From Verrucomicrobiia bacterium (GTDB taxonomy: Bacteria > Verrucomicrobiota > Verrucomicrobiia > Limisphaerales > JADLHS01), in the NCBI GenBank assembly GCA_026125285.1, contig JAHCLO010000006.1, positions 186,001 through 250,000 of the forward strand: a DNA stretch of 64,000 nucleotides, given 5' to 3'. A model generated the notes under the pieces. The model was not told the origin of the DNA. It saw only the letters and a program-made list of their open reading frames with translations, and made no database searches. Position 1 is the first letter of the stretch, and every line of letters begins with the position of its first letter. Both the position numbers and the translations under genes were made by a program. Positions 8,641 to 16,979 of this stretch are shown piece by piece.

Positions 8641-10758
8641 TCAGTGCTGGTGTTGTGGCGTGGCGGTTGCAGGGGTCGGAGTCGGGTGCTGTTTGCGCCA
8701 ATGTTCTTCGGCTTGTTTGGCGTGTTTCACCTGACTGGTTTCCACCAGCTTCATCTCGCACTCTGGACACTTGCCGGGCTTATCGGAAACGATGTGGGCG
8801 TGGGACGCCATTGGACAGGTGTAAAGCGGAGAAGGCACGGCAGCTTGCGGCGGTGATTCCGTGGGAGGGGCCGGGTGCTGTTTGCGCCAGTTGTCCTCGG
8901 CCAGTTTGGCGTGCTTCACCTGGCTGGTTTCCACCAGCTTCATTTCACACTTCGGGCATTGACCCGGTTTGTCGGAAACCACGTCGGCGTGTTCTTCCAT
9001 CGGGCAGGTGTAAAGCGGAGAAGTCACCGGCGCGGCTGCGCTGTGTCCGGCGTGCGGGTCTGCCGGCGGAACGGGTTTGGGCATCACGGGAATGAGCGTC
9101 ATGGCGCACTTGGGGCACTTGCCCGGTTTGTCGAGTTTCACGTCGCTGTGTTCGGGCATGGGGCAGGTGTAATGCTCGACCTTTCCGCCGGGCTGCATTT
9201 TCGCCAGCGTCGCCGCCGAGACAGGCACCAAAGTCATCGCGCACAATGGACACTTGCCCGGATGTTGATACTCAATGGAAACGTGCTCCGGCATCGGACA
9301 GACGTAGCTGTGTGGTTCTGCGGCTGATGGCGACTCGGTTTTTTGCACGCTTGCGGATCCTTCGGCTACGACCTGCTGGGCCGCGCCCGGCTTTTTGGGA
9401 TGAAGCATTTTCTGGATGGCCTCGCGCAACTGGCTCTCCGAATCGAGCATGAACTGCCCCGAAGTCACGACGCGCTCGCCATCGTTCAGGCCGCTCAAAA
9501 CCTGATACATGTCGTCCTCCGCGCGCGGACCGAGCGTGACCGTGCGCGGATCGAACTTGCCGCCGTCGAGCGCCACGAACACGGTGTTCTTCTCGCCGCT
9601 GCGCAGGATGGCCATGTCCGGCACCAGCAGCGCCGAAGGTTCCAGTTCGGCCCGCAATTGCACGCTGGCAAACATGCCTGGTTTCAGCAGATAGCCAGGA
9701 TTGTGAAACTCCATGCGCACGCGGGCCGTGCGAGTCTTTTCGTCCACCGTAGGGTAGATGTAAGTGACGCGCCCGCGAAACTGCCGGTCCGACAGGTAAG
9801 AAAGGGTAACGAGCGCCTCCTGGCCCAGTTGAATGAACGGCAGGTCCTGCTCATAGACTTCCGCGTAAACCCAAACCAAACCGAGATCCGCCAGCCGGTA
9901 GAGTTTCATCCCCGCCTCCGTCATCATCCCTTCCACCACCATCTTCTCGGTCACGAACCCGTCAATCGGCGCGGCCACGCGCAGTGTCTTGGTCGGTTGC
10001 CGGGTCTTCTCCAGTTCGGCGATTTGCTCGTCCGAGATGTCGAAGAACTTCAATTTGAGCCGGGCGCTTTCCAGCAATGCATTCCGTCCCGCCGGGTCCG
10101 TCGCCGGTGCTCCGCGGAGGGCCAGCAGGTATTCCGTCTGGGCGCTGTAGAGTTCGGGCGAATAGATTTCAAAGAGCGGCTCGCCTTTGTGAACCTGCTT
10201 GCCGGTGGCATCCACGTAGAGCTTTTCGATCCAGCCTTTGAATTTGGTCGTGACATCCGCCAGCGCCGGTTCGTTGTAATCAATCGTGCCCACCGTTCGA
10301 ATCACGCGGCGCAGCGGGCCGCGTGTGACCGTTGCTGAACGAATGCCCATGTTTTGGATCGTGACCGGGTCAATTGAGATGGTGGCTGCATCCGCCGCTG
10401 CCGCTTCGTCTTCGTAAACCGGCACCATGTCCATGCCCATGCTGTCTTTGCCCGGAGTGTCGCGAACTTCGCCGGGGATCATCGTGGACTTGTAGTATTT
10501 GAGCTTCCGCTCGCCGGCGCCGGCCGTGGGAGTGCCGCCCGTCGAGCGCTTGATGGGAGTGAGCTTCATCCCGCAGATCGGGCAGTTGCCGGGCTCGTCC
10601 TGGATCACGTTCGGGTGCATGCCGCAGGTGTAGAGTGTTTTGGCTGCCTGAGAACTTTCACCCGTGGCAGCGTGCTTGTGGCCGGTCGAGCGGCCGATGA
10701 AGAACGCGCCGCCGACAGCAATGATGGCAATGATGATTAAAACAAGTTTGGATTTCAT
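8641..10758 (-). CDS. cusB: CusB-type periplasmic adaptor with multiple heavy-metal-binding modules
   Basis: 705 residues from the ATG at 10758, after a membrane anchor (LVLIIIAIIAVGGAFFIG). One YTCGMHP...CPICGM module (about 40-68) and a degenerate YYKSTMIPG...GKDSMGMDMVPVY module precede a normal membrane-fusion core (TKFKGWIEKLYV; DGFVTEKMV; lipoyl and beta-barrel segments). The C-terminus then carries four more YxCPM...CPxCxM modules, the last two being a tandem duplication with the same linker (VETSQVKHAK). CusB proteins normally have at most one such module. The extra copies probably give metal capture or buffering in the periplasm (inference). An upstream in-frame ATG at 10809 would overlap the preceding gene and is less likely. 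Confidence 0.9.
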   Translation of the reverse strand: MKSKLVLIIIAIIAVGGAFFIGRSTGHKHAATGESSQAAKTLYTCGMHPNVIQDEPGNCPICGMKLTPIKRSTGGTPTAGAGERKLKYYKSTMIPGEVRDTPGKDSMGMDMVPVYEDEAAAADAATISIDPVTIQNMGIRSATVTRGPLRRVIRTVGTIDYNEPALADVTTKFKGWIEKLYVDATGKQVHKGEPLFEIYSPELYSAQTEYLLALRGAPATDPAGRNALLESARLKLKFFDISDEQIAELEKTRQPTKTLRVAAPIDGFVTEKMVVEGMMTEAGMKLYRLADLGLVWVYAEVYEQDLPFIQLGQEALVTLSYLSDRQFRGRVTYIYPTVDEKTRTARVRMEFHNPGYLLKPGMFASVQLRAELEPSALLVPDMAILRSGEKNTVFVALDGGKFDPRTVTLGPRAEDDMYQVLSGLNDGERVVTSGQFMLDSESQLREAIQKMLHPKKPGAAQQVVAEGSASVQKTESPSAAEPHSYVCPMPEHVSIEYQHPGKCPLCAMTLVPVSAATLAKMQPGGKVEHYTCPMPEHSDVKLDKPGKCPKCAMTLIPVMPKPVPPADPHAGHSAAAPVTSPLYTCPMEEHADVVSDKPGQCPKCEMKLVETSQVKHAKLAEDNWRKQHPAPPTESPPQAAVPSPLYTCPMASHAHIVSDKPGKCPECEMKLVETSQVKHAKQAEEHWRKQHPTPTPATATPQHQH
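8680..9050. repeat. Tandem duplication of about 195 bp within cusB
   Basis: Two consecutive segments of about 195 bp (starting near 8680 and 8875) are clearly alike, each beginning with GGGTGCTGTTTGCGCCA on the plus strand. They encode the last two metal-binding modules of the adaptor with the same VETSQVKHAK linker and the same WRKQHP end. The copies differ at scattered positions, so the duplication is not very recent. Confidence 0.75.
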
Positions 10759-10765
10759 ACTCAGG

Positions 10766-11155
10766 TCAGTGTGAAGAATGCGTTGAAGTGTTAGTGGAGG
10801 CTGGCTCATTTTCCAGCGGCGCGTCGCTCGTCCAACCGGGAACAGGCGGATGGCCGGGCGGCAATCGCCGTTCCGTCACGGGTGCGGTTGCGCTTTTGTC
10901 GGCGCAGCAGCCGGCGTGGCCGGCCTTTGCCTCGCTTGCTGAAACCAGCGCCATGCCGCACTTGGGGCAATTGTCTGGCTTGGCGCTCACCACGTCAGGG
11001 TGCATGGGACAGGTGTATTGCTCGCTGGCGACACTTTTCGCCTTGGTTTTTTGAAGGCGACCGGGCAAATCGAAGTAGAGGCCGGCTGCTGCCCCGATAA
11101 AAACGGTCAGAAGTAGAATGCCAATCAGTTGAATATGTTTGCCGATAATTTTCAT
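10766..11155 (-). CDS. Membrane-anchored heavy-metal-binding-domain protein
   Basis: 129 residues: an N-terminal membrane anchor (about 8-28), one YTCPMHP...CPKCGM module (about 47-69), a GCCAD Cys pair, and a Pro/Ser/His-rich tail. The gene sits between the cusC-like and cusB-like genes. Its start is 2 bp after the cusC stop, and its stop is 7 bp before the cusB start, which indicates a tightly packed operon. It probably presents a copper-binding module on the periplasmic face, perhaps feeding the pump; that role is inferred. Confidence 0.75.
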   Translation of the reverse strand: MKIIGKHIQLIGILLLTVFIGAAAGLYFDLPGRLQKTKAKSVASEQYTCPMHPDVVSAKPDNCPKCGMALVSASEAKAGHAGCCADKSATAPVTERRLPPGHPPVPGWTSDAPLENEPASTNTSTHSSH

Positions 11156-11157
11156 GC

Positions 11158-12567
11158 TTAGTGTTGAGTTGATTGATTGGATGCCGGAGCGGAAGTGCTC
11201 GTGGCCGCGGGCAGCAACGGCGCACCTTCCGGCGCGATACCGGCGATGGATAGCGACAAATCGGCCAAGACAATCTCGCGACGCGTGCGCGCTTCCACTT
11301 CCTGCAACTGGAAACTCAGCAGCGTGCGTTCGGCGTCAAGAAGATCAAAGAAATCCACTTGCCCCGCCAGATAGCCGGCGCGCGCAACGGCGAGCGACTG
11401 CCGCGCTTTGGGAATCAACTTGTCCTGCAAGAGTGCCAGATTGCGGGTGATTTCCCGGTAGTCGTAGCTCTTCATCGCGAAATCCACCGTCACCATGATT
11501 TGCTCGGAAGTGAGGCGGGCTTCAACGGCGCGCTTGGTGGCCTGCGCCTGCGCGATTTGCGCCGCGATTTTGTCACGCCATACCGGGAGGGTCATGCCTG
11601 CTGACGGACGAAACATTGTGGGTGCAGCCTTGGCATCCGCCATCAACCCCAGGCTGAAATCCGGCACTTTCGATTTGCGGGCCAGCGCAATGGCCGCTTC
11701 CGCCATGCGCACGTCGGCTTCCATGGTCTTGAGCCGGGGATTTCGCGCAAACGCCGTATCGAGCAAGGCGTCGCCATTCAAATCCAGCGGCGTGGATTCA
11801 AATCGCGTGGGCTGCGGCGGATCAGCCTGCTCGCGCCTCAGTCCGAGCGCACCCTTGAGCTGCGCAATCAGCGGACGGCGCGAATCCTCCAAGTTCTCGA
11901 TTTCCGTCGTCAGTTGGTCCTGCTCGATCTGAGCACGATAGACATCCTGCAACGTCACTTTGCCGGCGGCGTTCTGCGCGCGGGCGATTTCCTCCAGTTC
12001 GGCGAGCAAATCGAGCGTCTGGCGGTTGATGCGGATGTTCTCATCCAGAAACCAAAGCTGGTAATAGGCTCGCTTGAGCGAGAAGGCCGTCTGCAACACG
12101 GAGGATTCAAACGCGAAATACCGCGTCCGGCTCTCAGCGGTCGCAACGTTGGCCGCCGCTTTCAGCTTGCCCGGACCAGGAAACTCTTGCATCAGCCCCG
12201 GCATCACGGTCATCACGATATCCGCGATGTCCGACTCGAAGGAGAGTCTGGGATCGGGCAGCGACCGTTCCACGGTGATGCGCTCCACCGCCGCCGCGTA
12301 ATCGTAGTAAGCCGCCTCGACGCGCGGCTGGTTCAGCATGGCGTAAGTCAGGAACGTGCCGAGCGTGGCGTTCGTATCAAGCGTGGGCAGGCTCGCCTTG
12401 CGCTCACCGGGCCGATAGACTTGCGTCACGGCCTTCAAATCGGCTCGCGACTGTTTTTCGGTCTTGGTGGGAACACCCCTGCAGCCGGCCAGCAAGAGAC
12501 CTGCCGCTATCAAGCCGGCGAGCCCCAAGATCAATTGGAGTCGAAAGCGTTCTGGATTTGGATTCAT
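11158..12567 (-). CDS. cusC: Outer-membrane efflux lipoprotein, TolC/CusC family
   Basis: 469 residues from the ATG at 12567. A lipoprotein signal ends in LLLAGC (Cys about 29). The rest shows the two-fold helical TolC pattern: PRVEAAYYDYAAAVERITVE, AYYQLWFLDENIRI and NPRLKTMEADVRMAEAAIALARK in the first and second repeats, and a late ARAGYLAGQVDFFDLLDAERTLL motif that is diagnostic for outer-membrane factors. It would form the trimeric outer-membrane exit duct for the RND pump encoded downstream. An upstream in-frame start at 12672 would overlap the small lipoprotein gene and was rejected. Confidence 0.9.
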   Translation of the reverse strand: MNPNPERFRLQLILGLAGLIAAGLLLAGCRGVPTKTEKQSRADLKAVTQVYRPGERKASLPTLDTNATLGTFLTYAMLNQPRVEAAYYDYAAAVERITVERSLPDPRLSFESDIADIVMTVMPGLMQEFPGPGKLKAAANVATAESRTRYFAFESSVLQTAFSLKRAYYQLWFLDENIRINRQTLDLLAELEEIARAQNAAGKVTLQDVYRAQIEQDQLTTEIENLEDSRRPLIAQLKGALGLRREQADPPQPTRFESTPLDLNGDALLDTAFARNPRLKTMEADVRMAEAAIALARKSKVPDFSLGLMADAKAAPTMFRPSAGMTLPVWRDKIAAQIAQAQATKRAVEARLTSEQIMVTVDFAMKSYDYREITRNLALLQDKLIPKARQSLAVARAGYLAGQVDFFDLLDAERTLLSFQLQEVEARTRREIVLADLSLSIAGIAPEGAPLLPAATSTSAPASNQSTQH

Positions 12568-12602
12568 CTCAGGGTCGCTGGTTGGTAGGCATCGCTCGCC
12601 CG

Positions 12603-12752
12603 TCAATGGTGGTGCTGATGGCTCGGCAGGCTGGAATTGCCACTGTCGCTGCCACCATCGCTGGTCTGGCAACCAGTGAGCGCCAGCAGGCCTACGACAA
12701 GCAAAAGCGCAGAGATCGCCTTTAGGCTGAATTGTTTGAGCTTGCGATTCAT
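12603..12752 (-). CDS. 49-residue lipoprotein with His-rich C-terminus
   Basis: A short minus-strand reading frame from the ATG at 12750-12752 to the TGA at 12603-12605. It begins MNRKLKQFSLKAI, has a hydrophobic core and a good lipobox (LALTGC, Cys 28), then a Gly/Ser/Asp linker and a final HQHHH. It lies 35 bp upstream of the cusC-like gene on the same strand. Signal, lipobox and a His tail in a copper operon make it a believable small gene. A metal-binding role is inferred. Confidence 0.65.
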   Translation of the reverse strand: MNRKLKQFSLKAISALLLVVGLLALTGCQTSDGGSDSGNSSLPSHQHHH

Positions 12753-12882
12753 AGGGCTTCGTATTCAGGCCGTCTCTTAAACCAAGCGCGGGGAAGCGAT
12801 AGACAGGTCACAGCCAGCGGAACGGTCTTCTTCTCAAGGCTGAGTCGTCTCCACGGGCCGACACCAAGAACGCGCAAATCCC

Positions 12883-13428
12883 TTAACTCCTGACCTGGCC
12901 ACAACTCAGCATGGCTTGGCCGAAATAGGGATTGCGCACCGTCTTGTCGGCTTGCAGCCAACTTGCCTTCGCCATCGGACAATAGACTTCGTATAGCGTT
13001 CCTGCGGGAATGCTGCCTGCCTTGACGAAACGGATGAGCGACTCGCTCAACGGCTGGAACGCTTTGCGTGCCGTGGCCAGGTCTTTGGCCTGCACCAATG
13101 CCTCGGCCTGGGATGCCACTTCAGCAGGGAAGGTCTTGGCCGTGTCAGCCCGCACGGCCTGAACGAGCGCCGAGGCGCTGGCGGAAACGTTTTCCATCGA
13201 GTCGCCGGCCAGGGACGCCTGCGCGGCAAGATAGTTCTCAAACACCGGTTTGGCAGCCCCGTTCATAGCGAGCTTGGGCGCGGCGGTCTTGGTCGGCGCG
13301 CCGGCGGTCGTTTGGCCATGTCCGGCGTGTCCTGTCGCGCCCGAAGGAGTGCAGCAGCCTTGGGCGCGCCCGGCTGTGGTGGACCCAAAGACGAGGGCCG
13401 TTCCAAACAAGAGAGAGAGTGTTTTCAT
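12883..13428 (-). CDS. Secreted DUF3347-like copper-resistance protein
   Basis: 181 residues from the ATG at 13428. A signal peptide (cleavage near residue 22, AGRAQ) is followed by GCCTPSG, a short His-containing linker, then an alpha-helical domain with AKPVFENYLAAQASLAGDS and a conserved end (VYCPMAKASWLQADKTVRNPYFG and MLSCG). That helical domain with the CPM and NPYFG...CG signature is typical of DUF3347, a domain often found next to or fused with CusB-type adaptors. It is periplasmic; a metal-handling role is inferred from the family's context. About 130 bp downstream of it (12753-12882) show no gene. Confidence 0.75.
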   Translation of the reverse strand: MKTLSLLFGTALVFGSTTAGRAQGCCTPSGATGHAGHGQTTAGAPTKTAAPKLAMNGAAKPVFENYLAAQASLAGDSMENVSASASALVQAVRADTAKTFPAEVASQAEALVQAKDLATARKAFQPLSESLIRFVKAGSIPAGTLYEVYCPMAKASWLQADKTVRNPYFGQAMLSCGQVRS

Positions 13429-13492
13429 GCGTTGCTGGAGAGTTGCTTCTATTGAATTCGTCGTTGGGCTTCGCAAACGTCGTCCACCCATT

Positions 13493-13864
13493 CTAGTGCT
13501 GATGCCCACCGTGCCCATTCTGCCCCTTGCTCGGCGCAGTGTTCGTCGTCGCCTTCCCCTTTTCCGCCTCGTCCAGCTTCTTGATGAACTTGGCAGTCTC
13601 CTTGTTGAAGTCCTTCAGGCAGCTTTTGCAGCACAGTTCTATTTCCCTGCCCTGATAGGTGAAGACATGGGGGTCGCCCATGTCGCCGCCAAACTTCTCG
13701 CCGGAGACGACGCACGTTTGCAGCGGGTAGGGTTTGGGCTTGGCGCTTTTGCCGTCCGCAGGACCGGCAGACGCCAACGTGACGATTCCCAGGACGACAC
13801 CAGCACCGAGCACACTTTTCCAGAAAGATGTAACATGTTTCATATTTGCTATGGCTTGATTCAT
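13493..13864 (-). CDS. Secreted TRASH/YHS-like protein
   Basis: Up to 123 residues; starts are possible at 13864 or at an inner ATG at 13843, and the inner one gives a cleaner signal peptide (cleavage after LASA). The mature part contains PLQTCVVSGEKFG and a downstream ELCCKSCLKDF, a layout common to YHS/TRASH-like metal-binding domains, and ends in a Gly/His-rich tail. It lies within the copper block between the two Cys-rich or DUF3347-type genes. A periplasmic copper-binding role is inferred. Confidence 0.7.
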   Translation of the reverse strand: MNQAIANMKHVTSFWKSVLGAGVVLGIVTLASAGPADGKSAKPKPYPLQTCVVSGEKFGGDMGDPHVFTYQGREIELCCKSCLKDFNKETAKFIKKLDEAEKGKATTNTAPSKGQNGHGGHQH

Positions 13865-13957
13865 TGATCGTTTTCTCTGTATAGAGGACCACAGGCCCTC
13901 TGTTCGTCATGGCATACACCGGTTGGCGGACAACCCCTCAGACTTTCTCGGTTTCGG

Positions 13958-14401
13958 TCACATGCCCGATGTTGGCTTCCCGTCCTTTGTCGTCGCACAG
14001 CAGGACTTGCTGTCCGCACCACAACTGGTGCAAGTATGCTGGGCCACCTGCTGCTTGGCCTTTCCGTGTCCTACCACGCTGAGTGTCGTCGAGCACCCCT
14101 CACATAGATGCTGGACTACAGGTTTTGTTGGACGCCCTCCGGCCATCAGAATCTGGCCGCCCTTTGCGCTCCAGTCGGGGACTTGTTTCACGACGTCCTG
14201 GCATTTGGGGCAGGACATGGGCACGCTTTTGGACTCCGCTGGCGGGCGCATTGCAGCCGCTGGCGGGCGATTGAGTTTCATCAGGCGTTCCGCCCCTTTT
14301 TCTTGCGCCACAGCCCCAACGGATAAGAATCCGAGCCCCGTCACGATGATGGCAAACGCGTAACGAGCGACATGCTTTTGATTCTGGATGCTCTGTTTCA
14401 T
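13958..14401 (-). CDS. Secreted Cys-rich protein, paralogue of the 404-856 gene
   Basis: 147 residues: signal peptide (cleavage after VGAVA near residue 32), then QEKGAERLMKLNRP, and CxxC pairs CPKC, CEGC and CTSC followed by a CC. The Cys layout, the segment just after cleavage and the final CC match the protein at 404-856, so the two arose by duplication. This copy begins the minus-strand copper block and is divergent from the cnrYXH-like operon. No named family was recognised. Confidence 0.75.
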   Translation of the reverse strand: MKQSIQNQKHVARYAFAIIVTGLGFLSVGAVAQEKGAERLMKLNRPPAAAMRPPAESKSVPMSCPKCQDVVKQVPDWSAKGGQILMAGGRPTKPVVQHLCEGCSTTLSVVGHGKAKQQVAQHTCTSCGADSKSCCATTKDGKPTSGM

Positions 14402-14754
14402 ATGATGTTCGTTGTTGATTTGTTATCGGTTTATTGCGAACGGTCACAGTGACCGCCCCGCAACCTGCTTACCCCGCTCTCGGCCAAATCCCGCAGGGAA
14501 ACAAAAGGTGCGGAGAGTTGAGGGTTTTGAATGGCAGCGGTGTAGTATGGAGCAGGCGAGCGGTTATGGAATCAACCGCTGCCCAAACGGAATAATGATA
14601 GACACGAATGCGCAACATCTGGCCCCGGGCCTTGAGGTAGCCGCCCCCGGGTGCCTTCGCCTCCCTCGGCGGAACCGTGGCCGGGCCAGGTGTCGCAATT
14701 GTCATCCGCATCGAGACACCTTAACCTCTGCTGGCGGGATGCTCCGCTGGCTCA
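14402..14754. other. Intergenic regulatory region between divergent metal-resistance operons
   Basis: These 353 bp hold no convincing gene. They contain a perfect palindrome at 14441-14455 and a second inverted repeat, AGCGGTT with AACCGCT, at 14559-14580. The region separates the minus-strand copper block from the plus-strand sigma operon, so promoters for both are expected here. Confidence 0.5.
14441..14455. promoter_or_regulatory. Palindrome CGGTCACAGTGACCG, candidate operator
   Basis: A perfect 7-1-7 palindrome 40 bp upstream of the start of the Cys-rich secreted protein gene at 14401, within the divergent intergenic region. Its size and symmetry fit a dimeric regulator site. No run of T follows, so it is not an obvious terminator. 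The binding protein is unknown. Confidence 0.4.
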
Positions 14755-15093
14755 ATGACTATGAACGACGACACGCAAAGAGTGAATGATGAGAGGCTGC
14801 GAGCCATTCTGCTCGAAGCAAAACCTGCCGCGCCGCCATTGCCACCCAGATTTCAGCAGTCCGTCTGGCGTCGCATTGAGAAGGAAGAAGCTGCGCCCAT
14901 TCCGCCCCCCTCCCTGTATGCCTTGCTGGTACGTTGGGCGGATCGCCTGTTCCTGCCACGCTTCGCGCTGGCCAGTCTGACGCTCTTGCTGCTGGCGGGC
15001 GGGCTGACCGGTTTCGTCTCCAGCGCCGACGCGGTAAAGCAACGGGCGCAGGAGCGTTACTTGTCATCGGTCGCGCCCAACATCTTGCGGTGA
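14755..15093 (+). CDS. Small single-pass membrane protein, candidate anti-sigma factor (CnrY-like position)
   Basis: 112 residues (start at 14755 or 14761). The N-terminal half is soluble and Pro/Arg-rich (PPLPPRFQQSVWRRIEKEE), and one membrane helix follows at about 79-98. A short cytoplasmic segment plus one membrane helix is what small ECF anti-sigma factors look like. The gene is followed by a periplasmic metal-sensor gene (4-bp gap) and an ECF sigma gene, the same order as cnrY-cnrX-cnrH of Cupriavidus. No sequence similarity to CnrY was seen directly, so the role rests on architecture and order. Confidence 0.6.
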   Translation: MTMNDDTQRVNDERLRAILLEAKPAAPPLPPRFQQSVWRRIEKEEAAPIPPPSLYALLVRWADRLFLPRFALASLTLLLLAGGLTGFVSSADAVKQRAQERYLSSVAPNILR

Positions 15094-15097
15094 AGTT

Positions 15098-15592
15098 ATG
15101 CGCCGCCCACTGCTCATCCTTGCCGTCATGCTCCTCGCTGGCGCTGCCGCGTTCTTCGGCGGACAGCGCCTCGTGGCCTACTGGTGCGCCAAGCACATGG
15201 CCCGCCCCACTGATGACCTCGACTGGCTTCGTTTGGAGTTTCGCTTGAACGACGCGGACCTTGCCCGCGTCCGCCAACTCCACGATGGCTATCTGCCCAA
15301 GTGCCGCGAGTTTTGCGAACGTATTGACGCCCGGAAGCGTGAGTTGCAGACGCTGCTGGCGTCGCCCACCAACGCCCCCGCCACTGTCGAGCAGAAGTTG
15401 ATTGAGGTCGGGACGGTGCGCGCCCAGTGCCAGGCGGCCATGCTCCAGCACTTCCGCGAGGTCAGTCAGGTCATGCCGCCCGAGCAAGGCCGGCGCTACC
15501 TCGCCGAGATGCAGAGCCTGACGCTCGGATTCCACGAGCAAATCGAACGCACCATGTCTCCCGCTGCCACCGACCCGCATGGACACCGCTGA
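15098..15592 (+). CDS. Periplasmic heavy-metal sensor (CnrX/Spy-like, metal_resist family)
   Basis: 164 residues. An N-terminal anchor (about 4-24) is followed by a mostly alpha-helical, charged domain with WLRLEFRLNDADLARVRQLH and a long central helix, ending in DPHGHR. That is the CnrX/ZraP/Spy fold pattern (periplasmic heavy-metal sensors, PF13801-like). In CnrYXH, CnrX senses metal and releases the sigma factor from CnrY. The stop overlaps the start of the following sigma gene by 14 bp. Confidence 0.75.
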   Translation: MRRPLLILAVMLLAGAAAFFGGQRLVAYWCAKHMARPTDDLDWLRLEFRLNDADLARVRQLHDGYLPKCREFCERIDARKRELQTLLASPTNAPATVEQKLIEVGTVRAQCQAAMLQHFREVSQVMPPEQGRRYLAEMQSLTLGFHEQIERTMSPAATDPHGHR

Positions 15593-16163
15593 TACCGATG
15601 CCCTTGACCGGGCGGACATGGCAAGGCTGGTGGGCGGGCACGATGCGGCGCTCAACGACCTCATGGAGCGGCACGCCCCGGCGGTATTTCGATTCCTCTG
15701 CCGGATGCTGCAAAACGAGGACGATGCCAACGACCTCGCGCAGGACACTTTCGTCCGCGTCTATCGCGCCCGCGAGAGCTACAAGCCCGACCAGAAGTTC
15801 AGCACCTGGCTTTTCACCATCGCTGGCAATCTGGCGCGGAATCAGTTTCGCTGGCGATCCCGCCATCCAAACGTCTCACTCGACGCCGAATCCGAAACCA
15901 CCGAACAAACCCTGGGCGACACGCTCCAATCCGGCATCGCGACTCCACATCAGGCGACCGCTGCGACCGAGCGCGCCGAAGCCGTGCGCGTCGCCGTTCA
16001 GAACCTCCCCAACGACATGCGCGAAGCCATCGTGCTGTGCGAATGGGAAGAAATGGCGGTCGCCGAAGCCGCTGCCGTCTTGCAGACCACTCCCAAGGCC
16101 GTCGAGTCCCGTCTCTACCGCGCCCGCAATCTGCTTCGCGAGCGGCTAAAGGCATGGCTGTAA
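15579..16163 (+). CDS. ECF RNA polymerase sigma factor (CnrH-like position)
   Basis: 194 residues with sigma-70 region 2 (ANDLAQDTFVRVYRA; FSTWLFTIAGNLARNQFR) and region 4 (LPNDMREAIVLCEWEEMAVAEAAAVLQ and PKAVESRLYRARNLLRERL). No Cys-rich tail is present, unlike the sigma factor at 4514. It is translationally coupled to the periplasmic sensor gene. Likely targets are the metal-resistance genes on either side, which is inference. Confidence 0.88.
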   Translation: MDTADTDALDRADMARLVGGHDAALNDLMERHAPAVFRFLCRMLQNEDDANDLAQDTFVRVYRARESYKPDQKFSTWLFTIAGNLARNQFRWRSRHPNVSLDAESETTEQTLGDTLQSGIATPHQATAATERAEAVRVAVQNLPNDMREAIVLCEWEEMAVAEAAAVLQTTPKAVESRLYRARNLLRERLKAWL

Positions 16164-16215
16164 TTCACGGACGCATCCCACTCCTTCACCTCAAGCCCGG
16201 CTCGCCGCGATGGAC

Positions 16216-16794
16216 TCAAATGCCGGGACGCTGAAATCGAATCCCGTAGTGCCAAGGCGGCAAGTCCAGAATCCCCTCTGGGCAAGAGACCAAACCCGCC
16301 TCTTTCGCCCAGTTCACAATTAGCTCAGGCCGGGGACGGATGTTCATGCTCGGGCCGCGCGGCGTGGCCGGATCAAAACGCCAGTGGAGGACGTGGACGA
16401 AATCCGACGAGCGCACGACTCGGGCGGCTTCAGCCAGCAATCTCACGGGCTGCTCGCAGTGCAGGATGTTGAACAGCAGGCAGGCATCTTTGCTCGCCGG
16501 CTCACCGCCAAAACCGTCGGCAAATACATCTCCCACGACATAGAGCACGTTCGACACACCCGCTTGGGCCGCCCGCTGCCGCGTGCGCTCGACCATCTCC
16601 GGCTCAATGTCGAAGGTCGTCAAAACGCCCGAAATCCGCTTCGCCACTGGCAGTGTGAATGTCCCGTAACCGCACCCCAGTTCGACGACATCTCGAAGCT
16701 GCTGGTTGATTTCGAGGCGTTCGAGGATCAGTGGAACATCAAGCAGCGTTTCCCAATACGCCTCTTCGGGCATTCCGCTTTCGCGCAGCTTCAT
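16216..16794 (-). CDS. Class I SAM-dependent methyltransferase
   Basis: 192 residues with a glycine-rich SAM motif (VVELGCGYGTFTLPVA, about 36-51), an acidic ribose-binding end of strand 2 (LTTFDIEPEMVERTR) and a later VGDVFADGFG. A LLFNILHCEQPVRLL segment follows, typical of UbiE/Methyltransf_11-type enzymes. The substrate cannot be told from sequence. It converges with the sigma operon and is followed upstream by 185 bp (16795-16979) in which I see no gene. Confidence 0.85.
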   Translation of the reverse strand: MKLRESGMPEEAYWETLLDVPLILERLEINQQLRDVVELGCGYGTFTLPVAKRISGVLTTFDIEPEMVERTRQRAAQAGVSNVLYVVGDVFADGFGGEPASKDACLLFNILHCEQPVRLLAEAARVVRSSDFVHVLHWRFDPATPRGPSMNIRPRPELIVNWAKEAGLVSCPEGILDLPPWHYGIRFQRPGI

Positions 16795-16979
16795 AGGTTC
16801 ACAATGTCAGGAGACGGTCGGAGTCGTGGACGCCTTTGTCGAGAGCCTTGAGCCCGCCGTCGCCAGAAACGCTGGCCTGACGGTTGTGGCGATCTCGTGT
16901 GACCAATCACTGAACAACGATGCCAGCCCGATGCCCAGCTCCGTGCGGTTGAGCCAGGTTGATGAAGAACGCGGCGTGT

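Noticed and set aside
14412..14789. Plus-strand frame of 125 codons upstream of the sensor-sigma operon
   Set aside because: Composition and lack of any motif suggest a chance frame; it overlaps the next gene in another frame.
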